Assembly: GCF_900447045.1 (NCBI RefSeq)
Contig: NZ_UAWH01000005.1
Span: 682,001-746,000 of the forward strand
From: Clostridium paraputrificum
Lineage (GTDB): Bacteria > Bacillota > Clostridia > Clostridiales > Clostridiaceae
DNA length: 64,000 nucleotides
Direction: 5' to 3'
Shown: in pieces, positions 37,101 through 45,680 of the stretch
Numbering within the stretch: position 1 is the first letter of the stretch
Layout of the letters: the number at the start of each line of letters is the position of its first letter
Notes under the pieces: generated by a model
Told to the model about the DNA's origin: nothing
What the model saw: the letters and a program-made list of their open reading frames with translations, nothing else
The model's database searches: none
Translations under genes and position numbers: made by a program

Positions 37101-37580
37101 ATGTCAGAAAAGATGTATACAGAAAAGGAATATTTAGAAGGAATTAGAGGAGCAACAGGAGAAAGAGCAGTATGGTTTTATCTTCTTATGAAAGAAGCTG
37201 AAAAATTAGGAGTTAATCCAGATGATATATGTAAAGAAGCAATATATGGATTTGGTAAAATGAGAGGTCAAAAATATAGTGTAGCAGATACTCCAGGAAA
37301 AATGGCAGAAATGTTATATAACAGTAAGGGACAAAAAGTATTTGAAATGGAATTAGTAGAAAATACAGATGAAAATGGAGTTTTAAAATTCCACCACTGT
37401 CCATTAGATGCTGCTTGGAAAGAATATGGATTAACTAAGGAAGAAAGAAAAGAAATCTGTAGATTAGCTTGCTACGGTGATTATGGAAGAGTTGATTGTG
37501 CACAAGGTGTAAAATTAGAGTTTGCTCAAAAATGCGCTCATGATGATGAAGTTTGCGAATTAGTATTCACAAGAAAATAG
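37101..37580 (+). CDS. L-2-amino-thiazoline-4-carboxylate hydrolase-like protein
   Basis: 159 residues. The C-terminal half has the ATC-hydrolase family pattern: FHHCPLDAAWKEYGLTKEE (about 94-112), then CRLACYGDYGRV, and an LEF/CELVF end with several Cys (Cys97, 116, 120, 128). The characterised relative opens the thiazoline ring of L-2-amino-thiazoline-4-carboxylate on the way to cysteine. In this operon it may act on a thiazoline- or thiazolidine-type adduct of cysteine. The family is broad and many members are uncharacterised, so the exact reaction is inferred. Confidence 0.72.
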   Translation: MSEKMYTEKEYLEGIRGATGERAVWFYLLMKEAEKLGVNPDDICKEAIYGFGKMRGQKYSVADTPGKMAEMLYNSKGQKVFEMELVENTDENGVLKFHHCPLDAAWKEYGLTKEERKEICRLACYGDYGRVDCAQGVKLEFAQKCAHDDEVCELVFTRK

Positions 37581-37591
37581 TTTTTAATATT

Positions 37592-37620
37592 AAAAGCCTG
37601 TTCTTTAAGGACAGGCTTTA
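37592..37620 (+). promoter_or_regulatory. Intra-operon hairpin after the ATC-hydrolase-like gene
   Basis: AAAGCCTGT and ACAGGCTTT form a 9-bp stem with a short loop. Only a few A follow, not T, so on the plus strand it is a poor terminator; more likely partial attenuation or mRNA stabilisation between the PTS half and the enzyme half. Confidence 0.5.
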
Positions 37621-37643
37621 AAAAACAGAAAGTAGGTTGATTT

Positions 37644-38951
37644 ATGGATATAAGTAGAAGTGTAGATAATAGTTTAGATATAACAGTAGAATTTCTAAAA
37701 GAGTTAATAAAAATTGATACACAACAAGGTAAACCTATTTCACAATGTCCTTTTGGTGTAGGACCTAAAAAAGCTTTGGAGAAAACTTTAGACTACTGTG
37801 CTAGTTTAGGATTTAACGTTAAAAATATTGATAATTATATTGGATATGCAGAAATTGGAGAAGGAGAAAAACTAATAGGAATTCCAATGCATTTAGATAT
37901 AGTTCCACCAGGAGATGGGTGGAGTGTAGAGCCATTTTCGGGAATAGTAATTGACAATATTATTTATGGAAGAGGCGCCATAGATAATAAGGGGGCTGTG
38001 TCCATGCTCATACATGTATTGAAAAACATAGAGGATACTTACCCTATAATTAATAAAAGAATAAGATTAATATTTGGTACAAATGAGGAAACAGGTATGG
38101 AGTGTATCAAATATTATTTAGATAAAGGTGAAGAAATTCCAAGTATGGGCTTTACTCCAGATGCTATTTATCCAGTGGTTAATGGAGAAAAAGGAAGGGT
38201 TCATATAAAGATAGAAAAAGACATTAAAATTGATAAAAGTAAACCTTACATAATAGCAAGGGGAGGAACTAAAGAAAATGTTGTTCCATCTAATTGCACT
38301 GCAAAAATTATTAATGGAATTATTTCAGAGTTTACTACTAAAGGAGTAGCTTCTCATGCAAGTAATCCAGAAAAGGGAGAAAATGCTATATCTAAAATGC
38401 TAATAAAAATAGTTGAAGATAATATAGATTTTCAATATAGAGACGATATAGAATTACTTTTAAAATATCTTTGTAGTGACTATTATGGAGATGCGTTGGG
38501 AATTAATCAATATGATGATGTATTCAAAAACACTACTTTAAATTTAGGAATACTAGAAGTGAATGAAGAAAAGATTATATGTGAGTTAGATATCAGGTAT
38601 GGTAAAAATATTAATTTAAACAATATATTGGATAGGTTTAAGAAGGTTTTTTGTAATGATTGGAATATAAAAATTATTTCTCATAAAGACTTACATTATG
38701 TTGATGAGAGTAATTTAGTACTTAAAAAGTTATTAGAAGCCTATGAAGAAGTAACAGATGAAAAGGGATATACAATTGCTATGGGTGGTGGCACATATGC
38801 AAGTTGGTTTAAAGATATGGTGGCATTTGGTCCCAAATTCTTAACGTATAAAACTGGTGGGCATGGAGCAGATGAAAGAGTCCCAATAGAACATATACGA
38901 AAGAATATGGAGATATATACCTTAGCTTTAATAAAACTATTAGAATTGTAG
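37644..38951 (+). CDS. M20-family dipeptidase (PepV/Sapep-like)
   Basis: 435 residues. Metal ligands are readable: His and Asp in [11 protein letters not shown] (about 80-90), Asp in GRGAIDNKG, the catalytic Glu pair in GTNEETGM, and the late His in [20 protein letters not shown] is typical of PepV-like peptidases. It would hydrolyse a dipeptide or a related N-acyl/carbamoyl amino acid. Next to a cysteine desulfidase and an ATC-hydrolase-like protein, a Cys-containing dipeptide or N-carbamoyl-cysteine are attractive substrates; the M20 family includes both activities. Substrate is inferred. Confidence 0.85.
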   Translation: MDISRSVDNSLDITVEFLKELIKIDTQQGKPISQCPFGVGPKKALEKTLDYCASLGFNVKNIDNYIGYAEIGEGEKLIGIPMHLDIVPPGDGWSVEPFSGIVIDNIIYGRGAIDNKGAVSMLIHVLKNIEDTYPIINKRIRLIFGTNEETGMECIKYYLDKGEEIPSMGFTPDAIYPVVNGEKGRVHIKIEKDIKIDKSKPYIIARGGTKENVVPSNCTAKIINGIISEFTTKGVASHASNPEKGENAISKMLIKIVEDNIDFQYRDDIELLLKYLCSDYYGDALGINQYDDVFKNTTLNLGILEVNEEKIICELDIRYGKNINLNNILDRFKKVFCNDWNIKIISHKDLHYVDESNLVLKKLLEAYEEVTDEKGYTIAMGGGTYASWFKDMVAFGPKFLTYKTGGHGADERVPIEHIRKNMEIYTLALIKLLEL

Positions 38952-38967
38952 AAGGAGAAGAAATCTT

Positions 38968-40233
38968 ATGTGCAAATATATAGATATATTAAAAAGAGAG
39001 GTTGTTCCAGCAGAAGGGTGCACTGAGCCAATTGCTGTAGCTTATGCAGTTTCTCTTGCTTCAGAACAGATAAAGGGAGAGATAAAACAAATTCAACTAT
39101 ATTTAAGTGCAAACATAATTAAGAATGCATTAGGGGTAGGTATACCTGGAACCGGGAAAATAGGAATAGAAATAGCAGCTGCACTTGGTGGAATTATTAA
39201 AAAATCAGAAAAAAAGTTAGAGATATTATCTAATTTTACTAAGGATGAATTAGAAAAAGCTAATGAAATTGTTAATAATAAAGTTGTTAAAATTAGTCAA
39301 AAATATACAGAGGAAAAATTATATATAGAAGCAATCGTGAGAAGTGACAATGGGTATGCAAAAGTAGTTATTTCTAGAGAGCATACTAATATAATACTAA
39401 TTGAAAAAAATGATAATGTATTATATAAGTCAAAAGTAGAAACAGAAGAAAATATTATAGAGGATTCAGATGAACTAAGTGTTGAAAAAATATATAAGTT
39501 TGCAACTACAGCTGATTTTAATGAAATAAAATTTATACTTAATGCTGTTCCTATGAATAAAAAAGTATCTAATGAAGGACTTAAGGGAGGGTACGGGTTA
39601 CAAGTAGGAAATAAGATAAGCTCAACTTCAAAGTTTAATTTATTAACAAGTAATGCTGCAAATCAAATTATAGCAGCAACGGCAGCAGCTTCTGATGCAA
39701 GAATGGATGGGTGCACAATGCCAATAATGACAACAGGAGGCAGTGGAAATCAAGGTATAGCATGTACGATGCCAGTTATAGAACTTGGAAGTATATTAAA
39801 GAAGAGTGATGAAGATTTAGCTAGGGCGTTGATAATAAGTAATTTAATAACTATACATTTAAAAGAATATATGGGAAGATTATCACCACTTTGTGGAGCA
39901 GGTATTGCAGGGGCTACAGGAGCTTGTTGTGGAATGACATATCTACAAGGAGGCTCTTTAGAAAATATAAAGAGAGCAATTAATAATATGTTAGCTGATT
40001 TATCAGGATTAATTTGTGATGGAGCAAAAACAACCTGTGCATTAAAGATAGCTACTGCAACTAATGCAGCTATACAATGTTCAACATTAGCAATGAATAA
40101 TATATCTCCATCATCTAAAGACGGAATAGTATTTGATGATGTTGAAGAGACAATAAAGAATATAGCAAAGTTAGTAAAAGAAGGGCTTGCAAATACTGAT
40201 AATACAATATTAAGTATCATGTTAGCAAAATAG
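38968..40233 (+). CDS. L-cysteine desulfidase / UPF0597 family
   Basis: 421 residues. [15 protein letters not shown] near the start (Cys18), [38 protein letters not shown] and [14 protein letters not shown] supply the conserved Cys that hold an oxygen-sensitive [4Fe-4S] cluster in CdsB/CyuA and serine-dehydratase-like enzymes. The known reaction is L-cysteine to pyruvate, ammonia and sulfide. It lies 16 bases after the M20 gene and 12 before ridA, whose product removes the reactive enamine intermediate, which fits well. Confidence 0.88.
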   Translation: MCKYIDILKREVVPAEGCTEPIAVAYAVSLASEQIKGEIKQIQLYLSANIIKNALGVGIPGTGKIGIEIAAALGGIIKKSEKKLEILSNFTKDELEKANEIVNNKVVKISQKYTEEKLYIEAIVRSDNGYAKVVISREHTNIILIEKNDNVLYKSKVETEENIIEDSDELSVEKIYKFATTADFNEIKFILNAVPMNKKVSNEGLKGGYGLQVGNKISSTSKFNLLTSNAANQIIAATAAASDARMDGCTMPIMTTGGSGNQGIACTMPVIELGSILKKSDEDLARALIISNLITIHLKEYMGRLSPLCGAGIAGATGACCGMTYLQGGSLENIKRAINNMLADLSGLICDGAKTTCALKIATATNAAIQCSTLAMNNISPSSKDGIVFDDVEETIKNIAKLVKEGLANTDNTILSIMLAK

Positions 40234-40245
40234 GAGGAAGTAAAT

Positions 40246-40626
40246 ATGAATATAAAAATAAACACAGAAAATGCACCAAAAGCAATAGGACCATACTCCC
40301 AAGGTATTAAGTGTGGAAATTTAATTTTTACATCAGGACAATTACCTATAGATACTAAAAGTGGAGAGCTAAAAACTGATGTAAAAGAAGCTACAAGGCA
40401 ATCTATTGAAAACATTAAAGCAATATTAGAAGAAGGTGGTAGTTCATTAGATAATGTTGTAAAAGTAGTTATTTACTTAAAAGATTTAGGTGACTTTTTA
40501 ATAGTTAATGAAGTATATAGTGAATATTTTAATGAGAACTTACCAGCTAGAAGTTGCTTTCAAGTTGCAAGACTTCCTATGGATTCTGTTATAGAAATCG
40601 AAGCGATTTCTTTTAAGCAGATATAA
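40246..40626 (+). CDS. ridA: RidA-family enamine/imine deaminase
   Basis: 126 residues, the usual length. [14 protein letters not shown] at the start, FTSGQLPID, and [20 protein letters not shown] with the substrate-binding Arg. RidA hydrolyses 2-aminoacrylate and related enamines to keto acids. Directly after the cysteine desulfidase, it would handle the aminoacrylate released there. Last gene of the operon. Confidence 0.93.
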   Translation: MNIKINTENAPKAIGPYSQGIKCGNLIFTSGQLPIDTKSGELKTDVKEATRQSIENIKAILEEGGSSLDNVVKVVIYLKDLGDFLIVNEVYSEYFNENLPARSCFQVARLPMDSVIEIEAISFKQI

Positions 40627-40730
40627 AAAAGTTGTCTATACAATTGATTTATTATGGTAAGTAATTACTTATAATATAAATAACCAAGTAAATAAAGTTT
40701 CCGCAATTTTAATTTACCCCATATACTCCC

Positions 40731-40773
40731 TAAGGTACTGTACTAGAACGTTGATAGTATAGTACCTTTTTTT
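40731..40773 (+). terminator. Terminator, copy 2 of a dispersed hairpin
   Basis: AAGGTACTGTACTA and TAGTATAGTACCTT form the stem, then T7. It ends the ridA operon. It is nearly identical to 29155-29195, which follows an unrelated gene. Confidence 0.88.
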
Positions 40774-40869
40774 GTTCTTTAGGAAATTATAGCTTCAATT
40801 AAATTGTGGATAACTTCAATATTTAGATGTTACTAAACCTTATTAGTTCCTAAGGGTTAAAAATAAAAT

Positions 40870-41015
40870 ATATGACCCTGCAAGATTTTCCTCAGGCAAG
40901 GTTCCGAAGCTCTAATGAGTAAGTTCTATTTACCAAATTTAAATTTGGTAAATAGAACTTATGCAGATGGGCGAAAAAATCGACGGCTCCACGGTGGCTT
41001 TAGCAATTTTTTTAT
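40870..41015. ncRNA. Candidate structured RNA with a 40-nt perfect palindrome
   Basis: In a 795-base gap without a gene (40627-41421) lies a GC-richer block. CCCTGCA (40876-40882) can pair with TGCAG-AT-GGG (40962-40971) to close a domain that encloses an exact 40-base palindrome (40921-40960, 20-bp arms) and a CTCA/TGAG stem. A CCACGGTGG-containing 3' part ends in T7 on the plus strand (41006-41012). A second hairpin with ACAGACA and CTGTCTGT follows at 41027-41054. No riboswitch class is recognised. It could be a leader of the 41422 gene or an independent RNA; strand is uncertain. Confidence 0.45.
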
Positions 41016-41421
41016 AAATAAAAACAGACAAGTTATTTAGGGGAACCTGTCTGTGATGGATTTTGTACTTGAGTAGTACATATATTTAATTTGGCACAAT
41101 ATTATTATAAAATATATGGATTTAAAAGGATAGGGTTCATATTAAATAAAAATGGTGTCGAAATTTAATATTATTATTTAATTAGATTAATGGATTGAAT
41201 AATATTATTAAAATGTGCATTATGTTCACATTTATAAAGATAAAAAAGCAATATTAAGAGATATTAAGAGATAGACTTGAAAAAGGGATACAAATATTTT
41301 CTTCTGGGGAAATTACAATATTCAATTACTTGATATGCTTTCTATAATAGTGAGTAAAATGTAAAATAAAGAAGAATAGAGATGAACGTATAATTTGTAT
41401 ATTTTATGGAGGGGAAAAGGA

Positions 41422-42486
41422 ATGTTAGAATACATATATTACGAAAATTTTGTAAGTTATCTTAACGCTAATTCTGTTCTTAAGGTATACCAAAACTCTA
41501 TAATAGATATAGCTACAAATGATATTACTGTAGATAGTGGATCCATATTAAGGAGAAGTCTAAATAATAAATGGATAGAAATAACCCAAAAGGATACCTC
41601 AGCAATGGGAATAGAGAAATGGTTAATGGAGCTTGGTTGTAAATATAATAATAAAAATAAAATAAGAAATAGATCTATATCAGATTTTTCTCAGGATGAA
41701 ATTATGTATGATGAAATGTATGATTATGTTTGTAAAAAGTTTAGAAGTATATTGAAAGATTATGAAGGATTAAAAATAAAAGATTCTAAAGGGGAATATC
41801 AATGTTTTGAAGAGGCTATAATTAGTGGAAGTGGTGATTTGGAATATAAGTTAAATCGCTACCTTTCATGTACTTTCAATATAGTGAGTAGAATACATAA
41901 CTATAAAAAAGTAATTAATATAAGTATTACAGATGATATGGAGGAAAAACAGTTAGAAGAAGAAATAGGAATAGCGTTAGGTGAGTTTGTATACAAAATG
42001 AAGTTGCCAAGATTAAATCTTAATAAGATATATGGTAATTTTGGAAGCGAGGTTGAGTGTCTTTTGTCCCCTTTCTTTGCTGGAAAATTAATTCATGAAT
42101 CTACTGACTATTGTTCTAAAAATAGTTTTTTAGAGAGTAGCAATTATATAAAGGATATATTAAATCAAAAAGAGAGAAATAAAGATATTAATAATTCTAT
42201 AACAGATGGATTGTATATAGATGATTGGGATTTTATAAATATAGATAAAGATGGCAGCTTTTATATAAAGGCAAAAGACGTATTGGTAATAAAGAATAAG
42301 GCAGTTATAGGTATAGTTGAGAATGTAGAATTTTTAGGATACAAATATAAGTTTTTATCATCAATATCTCAGGTTGGAACAGAGTTTAAGTCATATAAAG
42401 ATGTGTGTAAAATAGAGAATAAAAAAATAGTTAAAGTTAATTATGAATCACCATCAGTATTATGTAAATTAGATATTCTTATATAA
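41422..42486 (+). CDS. Divergent TldD/PmbA-like protein, probably lacking the metal site
   Basis: 354 residues from ATG 41422; SD GGAGGGG and AAAGG lie upstream. An open extension to 41395 starts at a TTG without a site. The segment FFAGKLIHESTDY (about 215) sits where TldD proteases have a LLHEAxGH metal motif, and the C-terminal GSFYIKAKDVLVIKNKAV..GIVENVEFLG and IGTE-like VGTEF resemble the TldD/PmbA end. The full HExxxH zinc motif is not kept. It may be an inactive paralogue or a distinct family; the match is weak and by eye. It stands alone upstream of the quorum-sensing-like locus. Confidence 0.5.
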   Translation: MLEYIYYENFVSYLNANSVLKVYQNSIIDIATNDITVDSGSILRRSLNNKWIEITQKDTSAMGIEKWLMELGCKYNNKNKIRNRSISDFSQDEIMYDEMYDYVCKKFRSILKDYEGLKIKDSKGEYQCFEEAIISGSGDLEYKLNRYLSCTFNIVSRIHNYKKVINISITDDMEEKQLEEEIGIALGEFVYKMKLPRLNLNKIYGNFGSEVECLLSPFFAGKLIHESTDYCSKNSFLESSNYIKDILNQKERNKDINNSITDGLYIDDWDFINIDKDGSFYIKAKDVLVIKNKAVIGIVENVEFLGYKYKFLSSISQVGTEFKSYKDVCKIENKKIVKVNYESPSVLCKLDILI

Positions 42487-42524
42487 AATAAGGGCTATAC
42501 ATATTTGTAATAGCCCTTATTTTT
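42487..42524. terminator. Bidirectional terminator between convergent genes
   Basis: AAATAAGGGCTAT and ATAGCCCTTATTT, an almost perfect inverted repeat, with T-runs on both strands. It separates the TldD-like gene from the regulator on the minus strand. Confidence 0.88.
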
Positions 42525-43806
42525 ATGGAATGACTATATTTTTTCTAGGATTGTCACAGCTATCTATTAACTTGTGTTGTAAATTACTATATTTTGAGTC
42601 AGAGGTTATTGCGTATAAATCATTATATAATAGACCTAAATCATATACATAATTAGAATTTACAAAAAACTTTTCACAATTTTTAAAGTAGTTTTTGGAT
42701 GATTCTAATTCGTTATTGATAAAAGCAATATGACCTTTCATAAAATAATAGCAGTTTCTATTATATGAATCTAAGTTTTTTATATTTAACTTAGTAAGTT
42801 CTTCAAGTGAGGCATCAAAATTTCTTATATTAAATTCTAATATGGATTTTTGCATAATAAAAGAAATTCTTAAGCTGGAATCAAAGTTATCCTCATATTT
42901 GAGAACAATTTTATCTAAGAGTTTTATAGCTTCATCATATTTTTTTGAATATCTTAAAGCATTAATATAATTTAAGTAACATTCTATTGCATTTACCCTA
43001 TCATTTGTATATAAGAAAAAGAAAATAGCTTTTTGTATATTTTCTATTGAATGGTCGTAATCTCCAATATTATAATAAGCAGAACTTAATGAAATATGTA
43101 TCGATGCGAAAATTTGTAAGTATATTAATTCTTTATTATATGATAGAAACTCTTCTAATAGGCTTATACATTTTTCATAATCACTGATTCTATTGTAGAA
43201 ACCACCTAAATTATTTATTACAACAAAGTATGTACGTGATTTTGTTAATCCCTTTTTCTGGAGAATATCCTTAGCTTTTAGAGCATACTGTATAGCCTTT
43301 GGATAGTCCTCTTCCTCCATAAAAATAATAGATAAGATATTTAAAGTGGTAGATACATTTTCAAGATGATGGGCTGAGTCATAATCTTGAAGAAGTTCTA
43401 TATTTTTTAAATACATATTTAAAAGTTTAATACTTTCCTTAAAGTAGTGTATTTTATAATATGAGTAGCCTATATAGTAGGCATATTCAATATTAGAACT
43501 TATATTAATAATTTGTTTTTCGAATTTTAAAATTATAGATAAATAGTTTTCATTTTTAAATAGTTTATATATTGAGTCTTCATATTGAGTATTATTTGAA
43601 TAAGATAAAGAATCCGTTTGTAGAAAATAATCAACCGAGTAACCTAACTTTTTTGAGATATGGTTTAGTTGATATATAGAAGGAGTAACCTTATCATTTT
43701 CAATTTTGCTTAACATAGTTCTACTTAAAATATCACAGGTAAGCTCTTCTTGTTTCAAACCGAGTTCTTTTCTTAACGATTTTATTTTTTTTCCTAATGA
43801 GTACAC
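42523..43806 (-). CDS. RRNPP-like regulator: XRE HTH plus TPR repeats
   Basis: 427 residues from GTG 43806, five bases after AAGGAGG; the in-frame region upstream is AT-rich and lacks a site. The N-terminal HTH (LGKKIKSLRKELGLKQEEL, then MLSKIENDKVTPS, residues 3-60) is followed by about 340 all-helical residues with TPR-like pairs (YYKIHYFKESIKLLNMYL, DYPKAIQYALKAKDIL, RISDYEKCISLLEEFL, NIGDYDHSIENIQKAI). This is the architecture of peptide-binding PlcR/Rgg/Qsr-type regulators. A small secreted-peptide gene lies 200 bases upstream on the other strand, which strengthens the case. Target genes may include the peptide gene and the neighbouring exporter. Confidence 0.85.
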   Translation of the reverse strand: MYSLGKKIKSLRKELGLKQEELTCDILSRTMLSKIENDKVTPSIYQLNHISKKLGYSVDYFLQTDSLSYSNNTQYEDSIYKLFKNENYLSIILKFEKQIINISSNIEYAYYIGYSYYKIHYFKESIKLLNMYLKNIELLQDYDSAHHLENVSTTLNILSIIFMEEEDYPKAIQYALKAKDILQKKGLTKSRTYFVVINNLGGFYNRISDYEKCISLLEEFLSYNKELIYLQIFASIHISLSSAYYNIGDYDHSIENIQKAIFFFLYTNDRVNAIECYLNYINALRYSKKYDEAIKLLDKIVLKYEDNFDSSLRISFIMQKSILEFNIRNFDASLEELTKLNIKNLDSYNRNCYYFMKGHIAFINNELESSKNYFKNCEKFFVNSNYVYDLGLLYNDLYAITSDSKYSNLQHKLIDSCDNPRKNIVIP

Positions 43807-43819
43807 AAAAACCTCCTTT

Positions 43820-43838
43820 TTGTGAAAGATATTCACAA
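43820..43838. promoter_or_regulatory. Inverted repeat TTGTGAA-5-TTCACAA
   Basis: A perfect 7-bp inverted repeat with a 5-base spacer, placed just upstream of the regulator's ribosome binding site. It could be an operator for the XRE protein itself or a small RNA hairpin that hides translation. Confidence 0.55.
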
Positions 43839-44006
43839 TATATAAGAATAAAATAGAAATATGAGAAATTTTAAGATATACATAAAAAAAGCCCAATAAT
43901 ATAAAGGGGTCTATAATATATTTATTATACACTATATAGCAATAATTTACATAATTGGACTTTTGAAGTAATATTTAAATATAAATTGGTTTGGAGGTGT
44001 ATTAAT

Positions 44007-44126
44007 ATGAGAAAAATGAAAAAGTTAACTGCTATTGCTTTAACAGTTCTTTGTTTAGGTGGAGTTTTAGGTTTTAATGTTGGAATTAGTCCATGCAATG
44101 AAAAGCAACCTATATTTTTTATCTAG
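44007..44126 (+). CDS. 39-residue secreted pre-peptide, putative quorum-sensing signal
   Basis: GGAGGTG stands six to nine bases before ATG 44007. The peptide has a basic start (MRKMKKL), a hydrophobic stretch (TAIALTVLCLGGVLGF) and a short polar C-terminus (SPCNEKQPIFFI), the usual shape of exported pro-peptides of RRNPP systems, where the mature signal is cut from the C-terminal end. It is divergent from the TPR regulator at 43806. The signal sequence could also suggest a tiny lipoprotein-like peptide, but there is no good lipobox. A strong hairpin terminator follows. Confidence 0.7.
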   Translation: MRKMKKLTAIALTVLCLGGVLGFNVGISPCNEKQPIFFI

Positions 44127-44192
44127 TAAGAATACATAAATAAGGTCTGTAAAACACAATAACTATAAAAATAAATATAAATTTAATAGAAG

Positions 44193-44244
44193 ATTCCCAG
44201 ACAAAAAGAGCTACTAATAAAAGTAGCTCTTTTTATCTGGGAAT
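44193..44244. terminator. Bidirectional terminator
   Basis: A long stem of about 20 bp (ATTCCCAGA..AAAAAGAGCTAC with its complement) with T-run inside the right arm (44230-44234). It ends the peptide transcript and overlaps the stop codon of the minus-strand exporter-like gene. Confidence 0.82.
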
Positions 44245-44745
44245 TTGTTTCGATTTCGGTGGTTTTATAGTTTTATTTATTATTAAACTTATTATTATTC
44301 CACATAATGTTTCAAAAATCCTATTAAAAGCGTAATAATATGGGGTTCCAAATGCATGAGTTGTAGTTATTGCTAAAAAGGCAATGCAGGATACATTAAT
44401 AGCTCCAGGCATTTTTAAGAATGTAATATTTGAATGAATTACAATTATTATACCTATTGCAATAGAGATATAAATAATTAATTTTCTTAAAAATATACTG
44501 TCTACATTTATTGTCATCCACTTGAATATAGTCATTATAATAAGTCCAATTATTGCGCCGTAGATAGTACCTATACATCTGTTTTTTGCCATGTTATAAG
44601 AATTTTCTAAAGTATCTTGAATACAGAAAAGACAAGTTAAACATGCAAAGAAAGGTTCGTTAGGTAATAAAACTAAGCATAAAAATACTGATAGAGATGT
44701 TTTTATGGTTCTTAAACCTATCTTTGGTACTTCTAAATTCTTCAT
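44233..44745 (-). CDS. Aromatic-acid exporter-like (FUSC/ArAE) membrane protein
   Basis: 170 residues and about five hydrophobic helices. IGLRTIKTSLSVFLCLVLL at the start, the NRCIGTIYGAIIGL region and the ETLCGIIISLIIN end match the N-terminal membrane domain of the ArAE_1/FUSC family. The family's C-terminal cytosolic domain is missing, as in short clostridial members. It may export small acids; coupling to the quorum locus is speculative. SD AAGGTGA precedes the ATG. Confidence 0.75.
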   Translation of the reverse strand: MKNLEVPKIGLRTIKTSLSVFLCLVLLPNEPFFACLTCLFCIQDTLENSYNMAKNRCIGTIYGAIIGLIIMTIFKWMTINVDSIFLRKLIIYISIAIGIIIVIHSNITFLKMPGAINVSCIAFLAITTTHAFGTPYYYAFNRIFETLCGIIISLIINKTIKPPKSKQIPR

Positions 44746-44764
44746 TTGTTAATCACCTTTATAT

Positions 44765-44829
44765 TATAAAAAAATTATTATTTAGCTAAGCAAGCTATAT
44801 TAAGCGAACTTGATATAGCTTGCTTAGCT
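44765..44829 (-). terminator. Terminator of the 44829-45242 gene
   Basis: AGCTAAGCAAGCTATAT pairs with ATATAGCTTGCTTAGCT, one of the longest stems in the window, followed on the minus strand by T-rich sequence (44768-44775). It overlaps the stop codon. Confidence 0.82.
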
Positions 44830-45242
44830 TATTTATGTAATCCAAGTGCTAATATTGATAAAGTAGACCAGTCTGTTTCAGGATTTTCTATCCATTCACA
44901 TTCTATATCTAACTCTTTTAGCCATGCATTAAGACCGCTACTTTCCTTAGAAACATTAGGAAGGTTTCTTCCATAAATATTTTTTATTTCAGCAAGTAGA
45001 TTCTTTTGATCGTTTTTATCTAATTTTCTTCCAATTAAATTAGAAATATATTCACGACATTCATCGTAGTATACTGCATCATGAGCATATAATTCATTTG
45101 CCAAGACTTGTCTTTCATTATTTAAATATTCTCTAATTTCTGCTATTTCATTCTTATTAGATAAATATTTTGCTGAGATTCTAAGAGCCTCCATTTCTTT
45201 ATCTAATTTTTTAATTGATTTTTCAAGTTTTAAATTTCTCAT
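44829..45242 (-). CDS. Hypothetical helical protein
   Basis: 137 residues, rich in Lys, Glu and Leu, predicted all helical, with a coiled-coil-like start (LEKSIKKLDKEMEALRISAKYLSNKNE). The C-terminal half (GLNAWLKELDIECEWIENPETDW) is more ordered. No family or catalytic motif is recognised. It is flanked by a terminator and has a modest ribosome binding site (AGTGAGAT). Confidence 0.6.
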   Translation of the reverse strand: MRNLKLEKSIKKLDKEMEALRISAKYLSNKNEIAEIREYLNNERQVLANELYAHDAVYYDECREYISNLIGRKLDKNDQKNLLAEIKNIYGRNLPNVSKESSGLNAWLKELDIECEWIENPETDWSTLSILALGLHK

Positions 45243-45433
45243 GTTTTATCTCACTTTACTAACTTAGTTTATTTATCATAAAGATAACTAGAATATTATA
45301 TCATTAATTATTAATCAATAAAGAGAAATTATAGATGGAAAAATATAATTTCTCTTTATTCATAAGGGGGAGGGGGAATAAGAGTATATTTTGAAGATAT
45401 GATTAATATCTTATAGATATTTTTACTGCGCAT

Positions 45434-45665
45434 ATAGATGATGGCTTTGGAAATGTAGAAGAGATAGAGTTTATAAGGAAGTTAAGAATCCAATTAGAAG
45501 AAGCTATGAAACAAGCTAATACATTAAGAGAACGAGGGATGGTTGGTATACTTCTATATTAAATTTAAGAGAGATAGGAGATATATTCAATATAACTACA
45601 TAAAGAGCTAGACAAACAGAGGTAATGGCACTTAGAAATAGTAGGTGGACTAGAGCCAATTAAGT
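45434..45665 (+). pseudogene. Decayed phage sigma-factor fragment
   Basis: About 230 bases are highly similar to the middle and end of the sigma-factor gene at 57893-58140 (shared runs such as ACAGAGGTAATGGCACTTAG). The copy lacks bases after the REREI-like motif and has in-frame stops (TAA after ACTACA), so it is dead. It lies outside the left attachment site, so it belongs to an older element. Confidence 0.85.
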
Positions 45666-45680
45666 ATAAAAGAATTATAC

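Noticed and set aside
39750..40415. 221-codon minus-strand frame opposite the cysteine-desulfidase gene
   Set aside because: It is hydrophobic by virtue of the complement of the sense codons and spans the boundary of two good genes; no start signal.
40870..41015. RNase P, tmRNA, 6S or SRP RNA
   Set aside because: The block is too short for RNase P or tmRNA and lacks their conserved core strings; the 6S and SRP motifs are also absent.
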